DNA of 64,000 nt. It comes from Aliivibrio sp. S4MY1. GTDB taxonomy: Bacteria > Pseudomonadota > Gammaproteobacteria > Enterobacterales > Vibrionaceae. Below the pieces are notes generated by a model. That model worked only from the letters and a program-made list of their open reading frames with translations. It did not search any database and was not told the origin of the DNA. Positions 49,707 through 58,163 of this stretch are shown one piece after another. The translations under genes were made by a program, and so were the position numbers. How positions within the stretch are numbered: position 1 is the stretch's first letter; each line of letters opens with the position of its first letter. The stretch covers positions 203,703 to 267,702 of the forward strand of contig NZ_JARACP010000006.1 in NCBI RefSeq assembly GCF_028765545.1, written 5' to 3'.

Positions 49707-50159
49707 ATGTCTAAGAAAGGACCATTTTGTATCCGAAATGCAGCGGCGGATACATTTGCAATGGTGGTTTTTTGTTTTATTACGGGCATGTTTATTGAAA
49801 TTTTAGTTTCAGGGATGACATTTGAGCAGTCACTAGCATCAAGGACTCTCTCAATACCAGTTAACATAGCAATTGCTTGGCCTTACGGGGTATTTCGTGA
49901 CTTTATGTTACGTCAAGGTGCTCGTATATCGCCGAGTAAATTTATGAAGAATATTGCAGATTTAGTGGCGTATGTGACATTTCAATCGCCAGCTTATGCA
50001 ATGATTTTATTGGCTGTGGGGGCAACACCAGAACAAATCATTACTGCAGTTTCAAGTAATGTTGTTGTTTCATGTGTAATGGGCGTGTTTTACGGCTACT
50101 TTTTGGATGCATGCCGTAAAGCATTTAAAGTTCCAGGTTATACGCCTCATGCGCATTAA
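49707..50159 (+). CDS. alaE: L-alanine exporter AlaE
   Basis: Inner-membrane exporter that prevents toxic L-alanine build-up. The 150-residue product has four hydrophobic helices and the AlaE pattern: [21 protein letters not shown], then [19 protein letters not shown], then [19 protein letters not shown] and [21 protein letters not shown]. coli AlaE (149 residues) has the same blocks. The ATG at 49707 follows GGAGAGAG; the open frame extends to a TTG at 49659 that would add an unsupported segment. Confidence 0.93.
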   Translation: MSKKGPFCIRNAAADTFAMVVFCFITGMFIEILVSGMTFEQSLASRTLSIPVNIAIAWPYGVFRDFMLRQGARISPSKFMKNIADLVAYVTFQSPAYAMILLAVGATPEQIITAVSSNVVVSCVMGVFYGYFLDACRKAFKVPGYTPHAH

Positions 50160-50183
50160 TATTTTGATTTTAAACTAACACTT

Positions 50184-50213
50184 AGAGCCAGCATTGATTG
50201 CTGGCTTTTTTTT
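50184..50213 (+). terminator. Terminator after alaE
   Basis: AGCCAGCA TTGAT TGCTGGCT followed by a T run of seven. Confidence 0.92.
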
Positions 50214-50286
50214 ATTCTGAATATTCAAAATATTGATTTAAAGATGTTATTCTTGAAGTTGCGTATTTATAAAGATTAACGGACTA

Positions 50287-51081
50287 ATGAAAACATATTT
50301 TTTAGTAATGCTTGCCTATAGCGCAATTGGTTTTATGGGGATGTCGACAGTGTCTGCAAATTCATTGTCACACGCTCAAGACATAGAAGCGAAAACCAAT
50401 CAATCCTCTCAGAAGGCTCAGCAAGGTATAGATAAAGAAGCTCAGCGCATATTAGATCTGCAAAATCAGATTGAACAAGCCAGCATTAGGTTCTCTAATC
50501 AAACCGTTTATCGTGATCATTTGACTCAACTTGTTCGCTCTCAAGAAGATGAGAAGCAGCAACTTCACATTCAAATCACTCAAATTGAAGAAACACGCCA
50601 GGGGATTGTTCCTTTGATGTACCAAATGCTAAATGAATTAGAGTGTATCCTGCATTCGGATTTACCTATTCGTTTTACCGCTAGAACAGAGCGCCTTAAC
50701 CAACTTCATCTTTTAATGGGACGAGCAGACATTAGTGATGCTGAAAAATTTCGTCGGTTATTAGAAGCGTTTCAGATAGAGATGGATTATGGGTATAAAA
50801 TCTCTTCCTACCAGCAAGAAATTACCCTAGAAGATGGCAGCAAAAGAGTGGTTGAACAGCTGCATATTGGCCGAATTATCTTACTTTCTCGCAGTGCTGA
50901 TAAAAAACACGCTTGGCTTTGGTTACAAGAAAAGCAGCAATGGCAAGCAATTACGAATGATGTAATTGATGAGGTTAATGTGGCTTTTGATATCGCGAAT
51001 AAGCATAAAATACCTCAATTATTACGTTTACCACTTTCAGTATCTGATCTCAATCAATCGCAAGTTAAGGAGAATATCTGA
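50287..51081 (+). CDS. DUF3450 protein of the TonB2 operon
   Basis: A 264-residue exported protein with a signal peptide (cut near VSANS, residue 25), a long coiled coil (about 30-110) and a folded C-terminal part (FRRLLEAFQIEMDYGYKISSYQQEI). It matches DUF3450, the first gene of the Vibrio TonB2-type cluster (V. cholerae VC1548 position). Its exact role is not known. Periplasmic location and coiled coil suggest a structural partner for the TtpC/TonB2 complex. Its stop overlaps the next ATG (TGATG). Confidence 0.85.
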   Translation: MKTYFLVMLAYSAIGFMGMSTVSANSLSHAQDIEAKTNQSSQKAQQGIDKEAQRILDLQNQIEQASIRFSNQTVYRDHLTQLVRSQEDEKQQLHIQITQIEETRQGIVPLMYQMLNELECILHSDLPIRFTARTERLNQLHLLMGRADISDAEKFRRLLEAFQIEMDYGYKISSYQQEITLEDGSKRVVEQLHIGRIILLSRSADKKHAWLWLQEKQQWQAITNDVIDEVNVAFDIANKHKIPQLLRLPLSVSDLNQSQVKENI

Positions 51082-52397
51082 TGCGTATTTCTTCATTACT
51101 TATTGCATGTTTTATATTTGTGATTGCATTACCGATCCATGCTGATGCACTTTCTCAACTAGACAATAAAGCCAAAGCAAATCAAATAGAGCAGCAAAAA
51201 CAAGATAAGCAACGTACTCAAAATATAAAACAGGCTCGTGTTGAGTTAGAACAACAATTATCTGTCTTAAAACGCTCGATTCAAGAGATAGAAAAAGAGA
51301 CTGAGAGGTTAAGCACTACGTTCAGTCGTAATGAAAAAGCCTTAGTTGATTTAGAAAAACAATTGCAGATTGAAACTGGTAGCCTTGGCGAAGTCTTTGG
51401 TGTGGTTCGTCAGGGAGCAGCAACGACCCAAAGTACGGTAATGACCTCTTTGATTCAACCGAGTGAAGGGGTCAGCATAGAGCCAATAAAAGCAGTAATA
51501 AATACAGATGCATTACCCTCAATAACGGTGTTATCTCAGTACATCAATACAATGACAGCTTATATTGAGCAAAGTAAACGTATTGCCCCAGTTAATGCAC
51601 AAGAGCTTCAAGGTGACGGTACTGTTGTTGAAGAACTCATGCTTCGTATCGGTGATATGGGGTTACTTTCTGATGAAGGCTACATGAAGTGGGATCGTTC
51701 AAACGCTCAAGCTGAGTCGTATCTTCGTTATCCAGAAGGATCTCCAACAGCCGCTAATTTTACAGTGAACTCAATGCTCATCGATGTGACTAGAGGGGCG
51801 CTGCTTGCTCAATATGCTGAACAACCTACGCTGACTCAGCGTATTGAGCAAGCTGGTATTGTTGGACAAATTATTTTAGGCCTATTAGGTATTGGACTCA
51901 TTATTGCGATATATCGAGGTGTGGTATTACTTCGTTTGCAGTTACAAATTACTAAGCAATTGCACCACCCAGATAAGCCAAGTGATAACCCATTAGGGCG
52001 TATTTTATCGGTATATGATAAAGAAAAATCGCAAACAGTAGAGTCTTTAGAGTTGCGCTTGCTTGAAACGATTATGGATGAACAGCAAGGATTAGAAAAA
52101 GGGTTATCTATGCTAAAACTGTTAGCGGCTTTAGCGCCTATGTTGGGCTTACTTGGAACGGTTACTGGGATGATCGAAACTTTCCAAGTGATTACGCAAT
52201 TTGGTAATGGTGATCCAAAGGTAATGGCGGGTGGGATCTCTATGGCGTTAACAACAACTGTATTAGGGTTAGTGGCGGCAATGCCATTGTTGTTGGCTCA
52301 TAATTTACTGTCTAGCCGTGCTGACAGTATTAATGCCGTTTTAGAAAAGCAGGGAGTTAGTTTGGTTGCTGCAAAAGCAGATCTGAATAATGCTTGA
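51081..52397 (+). CDS. ttpC: TonB2-system component TtpC (MotA/TolQ/ExbB family)
   Basis: A 438-residue protein with a signal peptide (cut near IHADA), a large periplasmic coiled-coil and folded region (25-255) and a C-terminal ExbB-like part: a helix near 262-285, then LKLLAALAPMLGLLGTVTGMIETFQ and GISMALTTTVLGLVAAMPLLLAHN. This long ExbB paralogue is specific to TonB2-type systems of vibrios, where TtpC is needed for iron-siderophore uptake through TonB2. It overlaps exbB2 by eight bases. Confidence 0.92.
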   Translation: MRISSLLIACFIFVIALPIHADALSQLDNKAKANQIEQQKQDKQRTQNIKQARVELEQQLSVLKRSIQEIEKETERLSTTFSRNEKALVDLEKQLQIETGSLGEVFGVVRQGAATTQSTVMTSLIQPSEGVSIEPIKAVINTDALPSITVLSQYINTMTAYIEQSKRIAPVNAQELQGDGTVVEELMLRIGDMGLLSDEGYMKWDRSNAQAESYLRYPEGSPTAANFTVNSMLIDVTRGALLAQYAEQPTLTQRIEQAGIVGQIILGLLGIGLIIAIYRGVVLLRLQLQITKQLHHPDKPSDNPLGRILSVYDKEKSQTVESLELRLLETIMDEQQGLEKGLSMLKLLAALAPMLGLLGTVTGMIETFQVITQFGNGDPKVMAGGISMALTTTVLGLVAAMPLLLAHNLLSSRADSINAVLEKQGVSLVAAKADLNNA

Positions 52398-52926
52398 GTT
52401 ATTTAACCGCTATTTTCCAACCATCAGTGATTTTATGTCACAAGGTGGGGTTGTTCTATGGTGGTTGATGCTAGTGGTTTTGATGGTGTTTTTTCTGGTA
52501 ATTGAACGGATTTCATTTTTATTTTTTGTCTTTCCAAAACGTAAAAAGCAGTGGTTGATGCAATGGAAAAACCGTAATGAACGGACGTCTTGGTATGCAC
52601 TTGCCAATAAAGAAGGGTTATTACAATTAGCCAATAGTCAGCTGTATCAACACCTTAGCTTAATCAAAGTATTTGTGAGTTTATGTCCTATGATAGGTTT
52701 ATTAGGTACGGTAACAGGAATGATCTCCGTATTTGATATTATGGCTCAACAGGGCAGCAGTGATCCTAAGCTGATGGCATCAGGCATATCTATGGCAACC
52801 TTACCTACAATGGCTGGAATGGTGGCAGCCCTCGTTGGTTTATTTGCACATGCAAGATTATTAAAAGTCATGACACGACATGAATATCGCTTAGAACAAG
52901 CATTAAGGAGTGACGAATGCGCATAA
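52390..52926 (+). CDS. exbB2: Biopolymer transport protein ExbB2
   Basis: Short ExbB-type proton-channel subunit, 178 residues with three helices: near 18-40 (GGVVLWWLMLVVLMVFFLVIERI), then VSLCPMIGLLGTVTGMISVFD and GISMATLPTMAGMVAALVGLFAHA. It is one of two ExbB-like proteins in the operon (the other is TtpC), the normal TonB2 arrangement. It overlaps ttpC upstream and exbD2 downstream (10 bases). Confidence 0.93.
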   Translation: MLELFNRYFPTISDFMSQGGVVLWWLMLVVLMVFFLVIERISFLFFVFPKRKKQWLMQWKNRNERTSWYALANKEGLLQLANSQLYQHLSLIKVFVSLCPMIGLLGTVTGMISVFDIMAQQGSSDPKLMASGISMATLPTMAGMVAALVGLFAHARLLKVMTRHEYRLEQALRSDECA

Positions 52927-53321
52927 TTCGTCGAACAAAAACCAGAGAAGAAGCGAATATAGATCTCACTTCAATGTTAGACATCGTCTTTATTATGCTG
53001 ATTTTTTTCATTGTTACTAGCTCGTTTGTCAGAGAATCAGGAGTAGAAGTGAATCGTCCTCAAGCCTCTCACTCTGTTGCTCAAAAAGAAGTAGGGATCT
53101 TTGTCGCTATTACTGCTAATAATCAAGTTTTTATCGATAAACGTCGTGTAGATATGGAAAGAGTAGAGGCGGTTTTGGTCTCTCTTCATCTGGATAATCC
53201 TCAAGCGAACCTTGTGATCCAAGCAGATAAACACGCCTATAATGGTACTGTCGTCTCAGTGATGGATGCCGCGAAAGGGGCGGGAATTGAAGGCATTGCA
53301 TTAGCGACGGAAGCACAATAA
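52917..53321 (+). CDS. exbD2: Biopolymer transport protein ExbD2
   Basis: ExbD/TolR family, 134 residues: single helix with the proton-relaying Asp in NIDLTSMLDIVFIMLIFFIVTSSF (Asp near 25), then a periplasmic domain. It stops one base into the tonB2 start. With ExbB2 and TtpC it energises TonB2. Confidence 0.95.
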   Translation: MRIIRRTKTREEANIDLTSMLDIVFIMLIFFIVTSSFVRESGVEVNRPQASHSVAQKEVGIFVAITANNQVFIDKRRVDMERVEAVLVSLHLDNPQANLVIQADKHAYNGTVVSVMDAAKGAGIEGIALATEAQ

Positions 53322-53938
53322 TGCTTCGTATCCTGTTTGCATTTATGTTGGCGATAGTTCTTACGCTTGCTTTGTTTAGCTTTATGGCTTGGATGACCAT
53401 TCAACCTAAAAACACCATTGCAGAAAGTGAGAGTTTACAGTTTGATGTTGTGATGGCTGAGCCTGAATCGCAAAGCCAACGTCGTATTCGTCAATTGCCA
53501 GAGCCACCTAAAACCCCTAACGTGCCCGAGTTACAATCAAGTTTGTCGTCGCAGGTTGCAAAAGTGAATGCACCAGAAGAGACATCAATGCCATCAATAG
53601 AGTTGGGAGATATAGGGTTGAATGTTGCGGTTTCTTTACCTTCATTTGAGGGCTTAGGACAAAATCAGCAAGCGATGCCACTCTATCGAGTTGAGCCAAA
53701 ATACCCATCACGAGCACTAAAACGTAAAATGGAAGGGTATGTTATTTTACGCTTTACCATTGATGAACAGGGTAGGCCAACGAACATCGAAAGTATTGAA
53801 GCCGAGCCTAGTCGTATGTTTGTTCGACCTGCTATTCAAGCATTAAAGCAATGGAAATATCAGCCTAAATTAGTCAAAGGAAAGGCGATAACTCAACCAG
53901 GCCAAACGGTACGGTTGGAGTATCGATTAAGCCAATGA
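53321..53938 (+). CDS. tonB2: Energy transducer TonB2
   Basis: Transmits proton-motive force to TonB-dependent outer-membrane receptors. The 205-residue protein has an N-terminal helix (about 3-25), a short Pro/Glu segment (LPEPPKTPNVPEL) rather than the long Pro-rich spacer of TonB1, and the C-terminal TonB fold with YRVEPKYPSRALKRKMEGYVILRF (the YP motif near 125) and LKQWKYQPK. The short spacer is typical of Vibrio TonB2. It overlaps the TPR gene by four bases. Confidence 0.94.
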   Translation: MLRILFAFMLAIVLTLALFSFMAWMTIQPKNTIAESESLQFDVVMAEPESQSQRRIRQLPEPPKTPNVPELQSSLSSQVAKVNAPEETSMPSIELGDIGLNVAVSLPSFEGLGQNQQAMPLYRVEPKYPSRALKRKMEGYVILRFTIDEQGRPTNIESIEAEPSRMFVRPAIQALKQWKYQPKLVKGKAITQPGQTVRLEYRLSQ

Positions 53939-55155
53939 AGCATTTTATTCACCTATGTATTCGTTATGCCAATTATGGAATGGCGATAAGTGTGCTGTTT
54001 ATTGTCGGGCAGCTACATGCAGCGGAACTGAGCCATTATAATGCTAAGAAAATTCAATATGCTAGCCAGCTTCAACAAGAAGGAAAGCTAGCGGAAGCCA
54101 TTGATGTATTATCTTCATTAAACCCAAATGCTAAATATGATCAAGCTTATATAGCAAGGGTGTTGGGTGTTTTTTATTGGCAAAATGAGCAAACGAAAAA
54201 AGCGATATCAGAGTTAGATAAATCTGTATCTCTAGTATCTCTTGATAAAAAGTCTCAGTGGCAAACCGAGAAAATGCTGGCTGATATTTATTATTCAGAT
54301 CATCAATTTTCAAAAGCGATACATCATTATCAGCATTTGTTGGTATCTGAATATCCAACATCATCAGATAAACAGCGAGCTGCACGAACATCAAATAAAA
54401 ATGACGTTTATCTAAGAGTCGCGAATACTTATTATCAAAAGCAATCATGGAAAAACTGTTTAACGTATATACGACAATTTGTTCCTAATAATAGCAATGA
54501 GAAAATACAAAAATACAAAATTCAATTAGTCAGTGAATTGCAGTTATCGTTTTGGAGTTCAGCAGAAAAAACGGCTCAAAGATTAATTGAGTTAGAACCT
54601 AATCAAAAGATGTGGTGGCAACAATTAATAGCAGCGCAACTGCAGCGACAAAAAGCAGATAAAGCATTAGTAAACTATGCATTGGCAAAGCAGCAAGGGA
54701 TTCAATTTGAAGTTCAAGATTTTAAAACATTGTCTCAACTTTATAGCCAAAATAGATTACCAGAGCGAGCGGCTCAGATAATGGGTGAAATGTTTCTCCA
54801 ATATCCAAAAACCAAAACTGAATCAGAGCTAGTAAGGCAAGCAACTTATTGGCAAATGGCAAAAGAGTGGGCTAACGCAGAAAAAGTATGGCAACAAGCT
54901 GCGCAACACAATACAAAACATTATTGGTCTTTAGCAAAACTACAAGCACAGCAAAAAGCGTATAAACGAGCATTAATAAGCACCGAGAAAGCAAAGTCAG
55001 TCATTACGGTTTCAGAGTATCGTTTAATGAAGGTTCGTCTATATTATAAGCTGTCTCGTTATAATGATGCTTTAGCGCAAGCAAAACGACTCAATGAAGC
55101 CTATCCATCCGAAGAAGCAAAAGATTGGATTCAGTATTTAAAGCATAAAGAATAA
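53935..55155 (+). CDS. TPR-repeat protein of the TonB2 operon
   Basis: A 406-residue exported protein with a signal peptide (cut near LHAAE, residue 32) and multiple tetratricopeptide repeats from ~40 to 400, e.g. KIQYASQLQQEGKLAEAIDVL, QLYSQNRLPERAAQIMGEMFLQYP and EYRLMKVRLYYKLSRYNDALAQAKRL. It is the last gene of the operon and corresponds to the gene after tonB2 in V. cholerae (VC1543 position). It probably acts as a periplasmic scaffold for TonB2-dependent uptake; exact function unknown. Confidence 0.88.
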   Translation: MKHFIHLCIRYANYGMAISVLFIVGQLHAAELSHYNAKKIQYASQLQQEGKLAEAIDVLSSLNPNAKYDQAYIARVLGVFYWQNEQTKKAISELDKSVSLVSLDKKSQWQTEKMLADIYYSDHQFSKAIHHYQHLLVSEYPTSSDKQRAARTSNKNDVYLRVANTYYQKQSWKNCLTYIRQFVPNNSNEKIQKYKIQLVSELQLSFWSSAEKTAQRLIELEPNQKMWWQQLIAAQLQRQKADKALVNYALAKQQGIQFEVQDFKTLSQLYSQNRLPERAAQIMGEMFLQYPKTKTESELVRQATYWQMAKEWANAEKVWQQAAQHNTKHYWSLAKLQAQQKAYKRALISTEKAKSVITVSEYRLMKVRLYYKLSRYNDALAQAKRLNEAYPSEEAKDWIQYLKHKE

Positions 55156-55226
55156 GACTTTGTGATTACAAGCTAACCAAGCCGTGTAAAAATAAAGCAA
55201 ACAATTGAGATTATGAAAGAAACTCC

Positions 55227-55255
55227 TTGACCATGTAGACGTAAATCATTAAATT
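55227..55255 (+). promoter_or_regulatory. tRNA-Ser promoter
   Basis: TTGACC (55227-55232), 17 bp, TAAATT (55250-55255), then a GC-rich discriminator, about 32 bp upstream of the mature tRNA 5' end. Confidence 0.65.
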
Positions 55256-55287
55256 AGCGCTCGTTGTCTCGAAAAGAGCAATGATTC

Positions 55288-55375
55288 GGTGAGTTGTCCG
55301 AGTGGCTGAAGGAGCACGCCTGGAAAGTGTGTGTACGGCAACGTACCGAGAGTTCGAATCTCTCACTCACCGCCA
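55288..55375 (+). tRNA. tRNA-Ser (GGA anticodon)
   Basis: An 88-nt tRNA with long variable arm and encoded CCA. Acceptor GGTGAGT pairs with ACTCACC, the anticodon loop is CTGGAAA (anticodon GGA at 55322-55324), the variable arm is TACGGCAACGTA and the T-arm is GAGAGTTCGAATCTCTC. It closely matches E. coli tRNA-Ser(GGA). Its 3' end is duplicated at 56660. Confidence 0.98.
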
Positions 55376-55425
55376 CATTCGAAGCCCTAGCAGAAATGCT
55401 GGGGCTTTTTCGTATCTGCAGTTTG
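55341..55425 (+). repeat. att-like direct repeat, copy 1 (tRNA-Ser 3' end plus terminator)
   Basis: 85 bp comprising the last 35 bases of tRNA-Ser, a short spacer and the terminator hairpin AGCCCTAGCA / TGCTGGGGCT with T run. It recurs in the same orientation at 56660-56744 with four mismatches. A duplicated tRNA 3' end is the classic trace of site-specific integration. Confidence 0.9.
55382..55412 (+). terminator. Terminator of tRNA-Ser
   Basis: AGCCCTAGCA GAAA TGCTGGGGCT followed by TTTT; it also lies within the duplicated segment. Confidence 0.9.
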
Positions 55426-55998
55426 TTCAGTAGCCACTGAGAGCACGCAACTCGATACTTCTCGTAAGCTAATTACCTTATTAAATCCAAGCCAACCTAA
55501 ACTCAGCCTTCATAAGTAATTACATTAAAGCTTTACAATCTTCCTCTGAGCTTGCCTTACGTATATCTACAATTTCAAATCCTTCAGTTGATGAAGTTAA
55601 AGCTGTGTATTATGAGTTTTCAGGTAAGCAGAAAAGAGATTAGATGAATAGAGGCAGTGTAGGTATGATGGTTCACTTGCATTGACTCAAAAGGGGGGAG
55701 TACTGTTACATTACTTCTTCTGTCTATCTATTTAGCTTAAATCTTTAAATATAAGTATATAGCCCCTCCGAAGAGGGGAATACGCTAAAACGGCGATTCT
55801 TCTATAAGCATGCTCGATATATCAGAAGAGTCGGCCATCCTTGTTTTGGATGTGCCGGAGATAAAGTTACTTAAAGTATGAGTGTTACTCGTCATAGTTT
55901 CAGCAACTTGATGAATTTATAATGCTACCGTCAAAAACTCGATATCCAAGAAGAAATTATAAAATTACAGTTAGTATGGAAATGTAAGATATGTAATC
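55426..55998. other. Non-coding left part of the tRNA-Ser island remnant
   Basis: About 570 bp with no intact gene. A frame around 55530-55640 reads like a short piece of protein (…NPSVDEVKAVYYEFSGKQ…) but has no start and may be a gene fragment. At 55763-55859 three neighbouring hairpins occur: CCCCTC/GAGGGG with a CGAA loop, GATTCTTCT/AGAAGAGTC, and CGGCCATCC/GGATG-T-GCCG. I do not know what this structure is. Confidence 0.5.
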
Positions 55999-56439
55999 TT
56001 AACTATTGTTGATTGTATTGTTAATGATTATTGGTTGAGGAGCAGGGGTTGTCATTGGTTGTTGAACAACTTCTTTTTGTTTTGAACGGTAAGCTTGACG
56101 TTTAATGCTGTAACTTAGTTTCTTAATCCATGCGTAATAATTTTTATGCACTCGTCCATCGCTATATTCAATACTTGAGCTAACATACTCAATGTTAAAC
56201 CCTGAGTAATCAGGTGTAATCTCTACAATCACTTCATGCCTGTTGAAGTAATATGCCACCACTGTTTCACCCGCTTTTTCAACTACAGACCAACCTTTTG
56301 TATTATCGACAGCATAAGCTATTTGTTCAGTTGTGATTGGTGCTAATGTTTCCGTGTATTGAGATCTAATTTCGCGGCCTTTAATTGTTGAACAGCCTGA
56401 TAAAGTTAAGATTACAGCGAGTATAAAATAATGTTTCAT
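55999..56439 (-). CDS. Hypothetical lipoprotein inside the tRNA-Ser island remnant
   Basis: A 146-residue predicted lipoprotein: MKHYFILAVILTLSGC gives a lipobox LSGC with the Cys at 16. The body has a mixed fold (EVIVEITPDYSGFNIEYVSSSIEYSDGRVHKNYYAWIKKL) and a basic helix, then a Gln/Pro-rich tail (QQPMTTPAPQPIIINNT). I do not recognise its family, though small envelope lipoproteins of this shape are common. The ATG at 56439 is preferred over a TTG two codons upstream. It is the only gene between the two att-like repeats, hence probably cargo of the former element. Confidence 0.75.
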   Translation of the reverse strand: MKHYFILAVILTLSGCSTIKGREIRSQYTETLAPITTEQIAYAVDNTKGWSVVEKAGETVVAYYFNRHEVIVEITPDYSGFNIEYVSSSIEYSDGRVHKNYYAWIKKLSYSIKRQAYRSKQKEVVQQPMTTPAPQPIIINNTINNS

Positions 56440-56659
56440 TGCCAATTGCCTTTATGAAAATTTGCGAAGATTTAAAGAATGGCGAATGTTAACGTTAAAT
56501 AGCTGATATGCAAGTAGAGTTTATTAAAGGACATTTTAAATATGATTGAAAAAGAAATATAATAAAGAATGGCCTGAAGATTGACTGGCTGAAGAAGTTG
56601 ATTTTAAGTAGTTGATTTTTAATCCTATCACAGACGGTGATGCTCTTTGCGAAGCTAAA

Positions 56660-56744
56660 ACGTATCGAGAGTTCGAATTTCTCACTCACCGCCACATTTT
56701 AAGCCCTAGCAGAAATGCTGGGGCTTTTTCGTATCTGCAGTTTG
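56660..56744 (+). repeat. att-like direct repeat, copy 2
   Basis: Second copy of the tRNA-Ser 3' end plus terminator, with mismatches at four positions (two single C-to-T changes and a CG-to-TT pair). The sequence immediately upstream of it is unrelated to the tRNA 5' half, so it is not a second tRNA gene. Confidence 0.9.
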
Positions 56745-56875
56745 CACTTTATTCTAATTCATTTTTACTGCGCTATTTCTGAACACTTACTTACTGTGAT
56801 TGGTATCAATTCCTTTTTGATCTAAAAACTCATCTCTAACGTATAACTTGTGTAAATCCAAAATTAGAGGTTCAT

Positions 56876-57262
56876 ATGTATCAGTTGACCATTTTTTATG
56901 ATGGAACCTGTCCATTGTGTGCAAAAGAGATGAATGCGCTTAAGCAACAAGATAAAAATAATGCGATAAAAACCATTGATATTTATAGTGAAGACTTTTC
57001 TGACTATCCAAGTATTGACCCAAAGGCTGCAAATACAGTTTTACATGCATTAAACCAAAATGGTGAGCTGATCCTCGGGTTAGATGTAACGTATCTTGCG
57101 TGGAAACTAGTGGGTAAAGGCTGGCTTTATGCTCCGCTTCGGTGGCCGGGAATTAAGGTACTTGCCGATTGGTGTTATCTACATTTTGCTAAAAATCGCT
57201 ATCGAGTGTCCTATTGGTTAACGGGGTCTTCTCGTTGCAGTAAAACCAGTTGCTCAAAATAG
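56876..57262 (+). CDS. DUF393 (DCC family) thiol-disulfide oxidoreductase-like protein
   Basis: A 128-residue protein with the DCC-family opening LTIFYDGTCPLCAKEMNAL, whose CPLC pair resembles a thioredoxin-type active site. DTTYLA-type VTYLAWKLVGKGWLYAPLRWPG follows near residue 75. The C-terminal part is basic with a further CSK end. Family members are predicted oxidoreductases without defined substrates. It lies 36 bp before an SDR gene on the same strand, so possibly co-transcribed. Confidence 0.88.
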   Translation: MYQLTIFYDGTCPLCAKEMNALKQQDKNNAIKTIDIYSEDFSDYPSIDPKAANTVLHALNQNGELILGLDVTYLAWKLVGKGWLYAPLRWPGIKVLADWCYLHFAKNRYRVSYWLTGSSRCSKTSCSK

Positions 57263-57297
57263 TTTGTGATGCGATAGAGTCTTGCTGAGGAGTCATT

Positions 57298-58005
57298 ATG
57301 AACATACTTATTGTCGGAGGAAATGGTGGTATAGGCTTTGCGATGATAACAGAGTGCCTTACCCAGTATTCAGATGCTCAAATTCATGCCACTTATCGCC
57401 GAACCAAACCACAATTTCAACATAAAAGAGTAAGGTGGTATCAAGTCAATGTTAGCCATGATGATGAAGTGAAATTATTCAGCGAACTCTTTGATGATAT
57501 AAATTGGGTTATTAATTGTGTTGGTATATTGCATACACGAGATAAAGGACCTGAGAAAAACTTAACCGCATTAGATAGTGTGTTTTTTCAACAAGTGATG
57601 ACCACTAATACACTACCCACATTACTACTCGCTAAATATTTTACGCCAAAGCTCAAAAAGACAGACACACCTAAGTTTGCTGTCATTTCTGCCAAAGTGG
57701 GCAGTATCTCAGATAATCAATTGGGTGGATGGTATAGCTATAGAGCATCCAAAGCCGCTTTAAACATGTTTATAAAAACCATGTCAATTGAATGGCAGAG
57801 AATACTAAAAAATGGTGTGGTATTAGCTCTTCATCCGGGGACAACAGACACCCCTTTATCTGAACCATTTCAAGCTAATGTCCCTCAAGGTAAATTATTT
57901 ACACCAGAAAGAGTTGCTTATGATCTTATTGGGTTGATTGCTTCAAGCACACCACAACAAAGTGGCTCATTTTTAGCTTACAGTGGAGAGCACCTACCTT
58001 GGTAA
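57298..58005 (+). CDS. SDR-family oxidoreductase (CsgA/C-factor-like)
   Basis: A 235-residue short-chain dehydrogenase with nucleotide motif IVGGNGGIGFAM near residue 5-16, NCVGIL near 76 (the NNAG position), and the catalytic Ser-Tyr-Lys in SAKVGSISDN and YSYRASKAAL near 150-155. LHPGTTDTPLSEPF follows. Such proteins resemble Myxococcus CsgA in sequence only; the substrate is unknown. It is downstream of the DUF393 gene. Confidence 0.9.
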   Translation: MNILIVGGNGGIGFAMITECLTQYSDAQIHATYRRTKPQFQHKRVRWYQVNVSHDDEVKLFSELFDDINWVINCVGILHTRDKGPEKNLTALDSVFFQQVMTTNTLPTLLLAKYFTPKLKKTDTPKFAVISAKVGSISDNQLGGWYSYRASKAALNMFIKTMSIEWQRILKNGVVLALHPGTTDTPLSEPFQANVPQGKLFTPERVAYDLIGLIASSTPQQSGSFLAYSGEHLPW

Positions 58006-58163
58006 GCGTAAAGTTTTTGGTGTTATGTCAGCGGCCGCTCACTAACCAAAAGATTATTTTTTATTTAATTTCTATTTACCTATCAAGCTTCTTCATAACA
58101 GCGTAGGATTAGACTAACTTTAGCTAAAATCAGGCTTGCACTTAGGTGCTCTAAGATAAAATC

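Noticed and set aside
55530..55640. Protein-coding gene in the 55.4-56.0 kb gap
   Set aside because: The readable stretch has no start codon or ribosome site and no recognised family; at most a gene fragment.
55763..55859. Integron attC site in the tRNA-Ser island
   Set aside because: The structure lacks the RYYYAAC and GTTRRRY cores; it only shares the property of being folded.
56660..56744. Second tRNA-Ser gene or tRNA pseudogene
   Set aside because: Only the 3' part plus terminator is present and the upstream bases show no similarity to the tRNA 5' half; a duplicated att-type segment explains it better.
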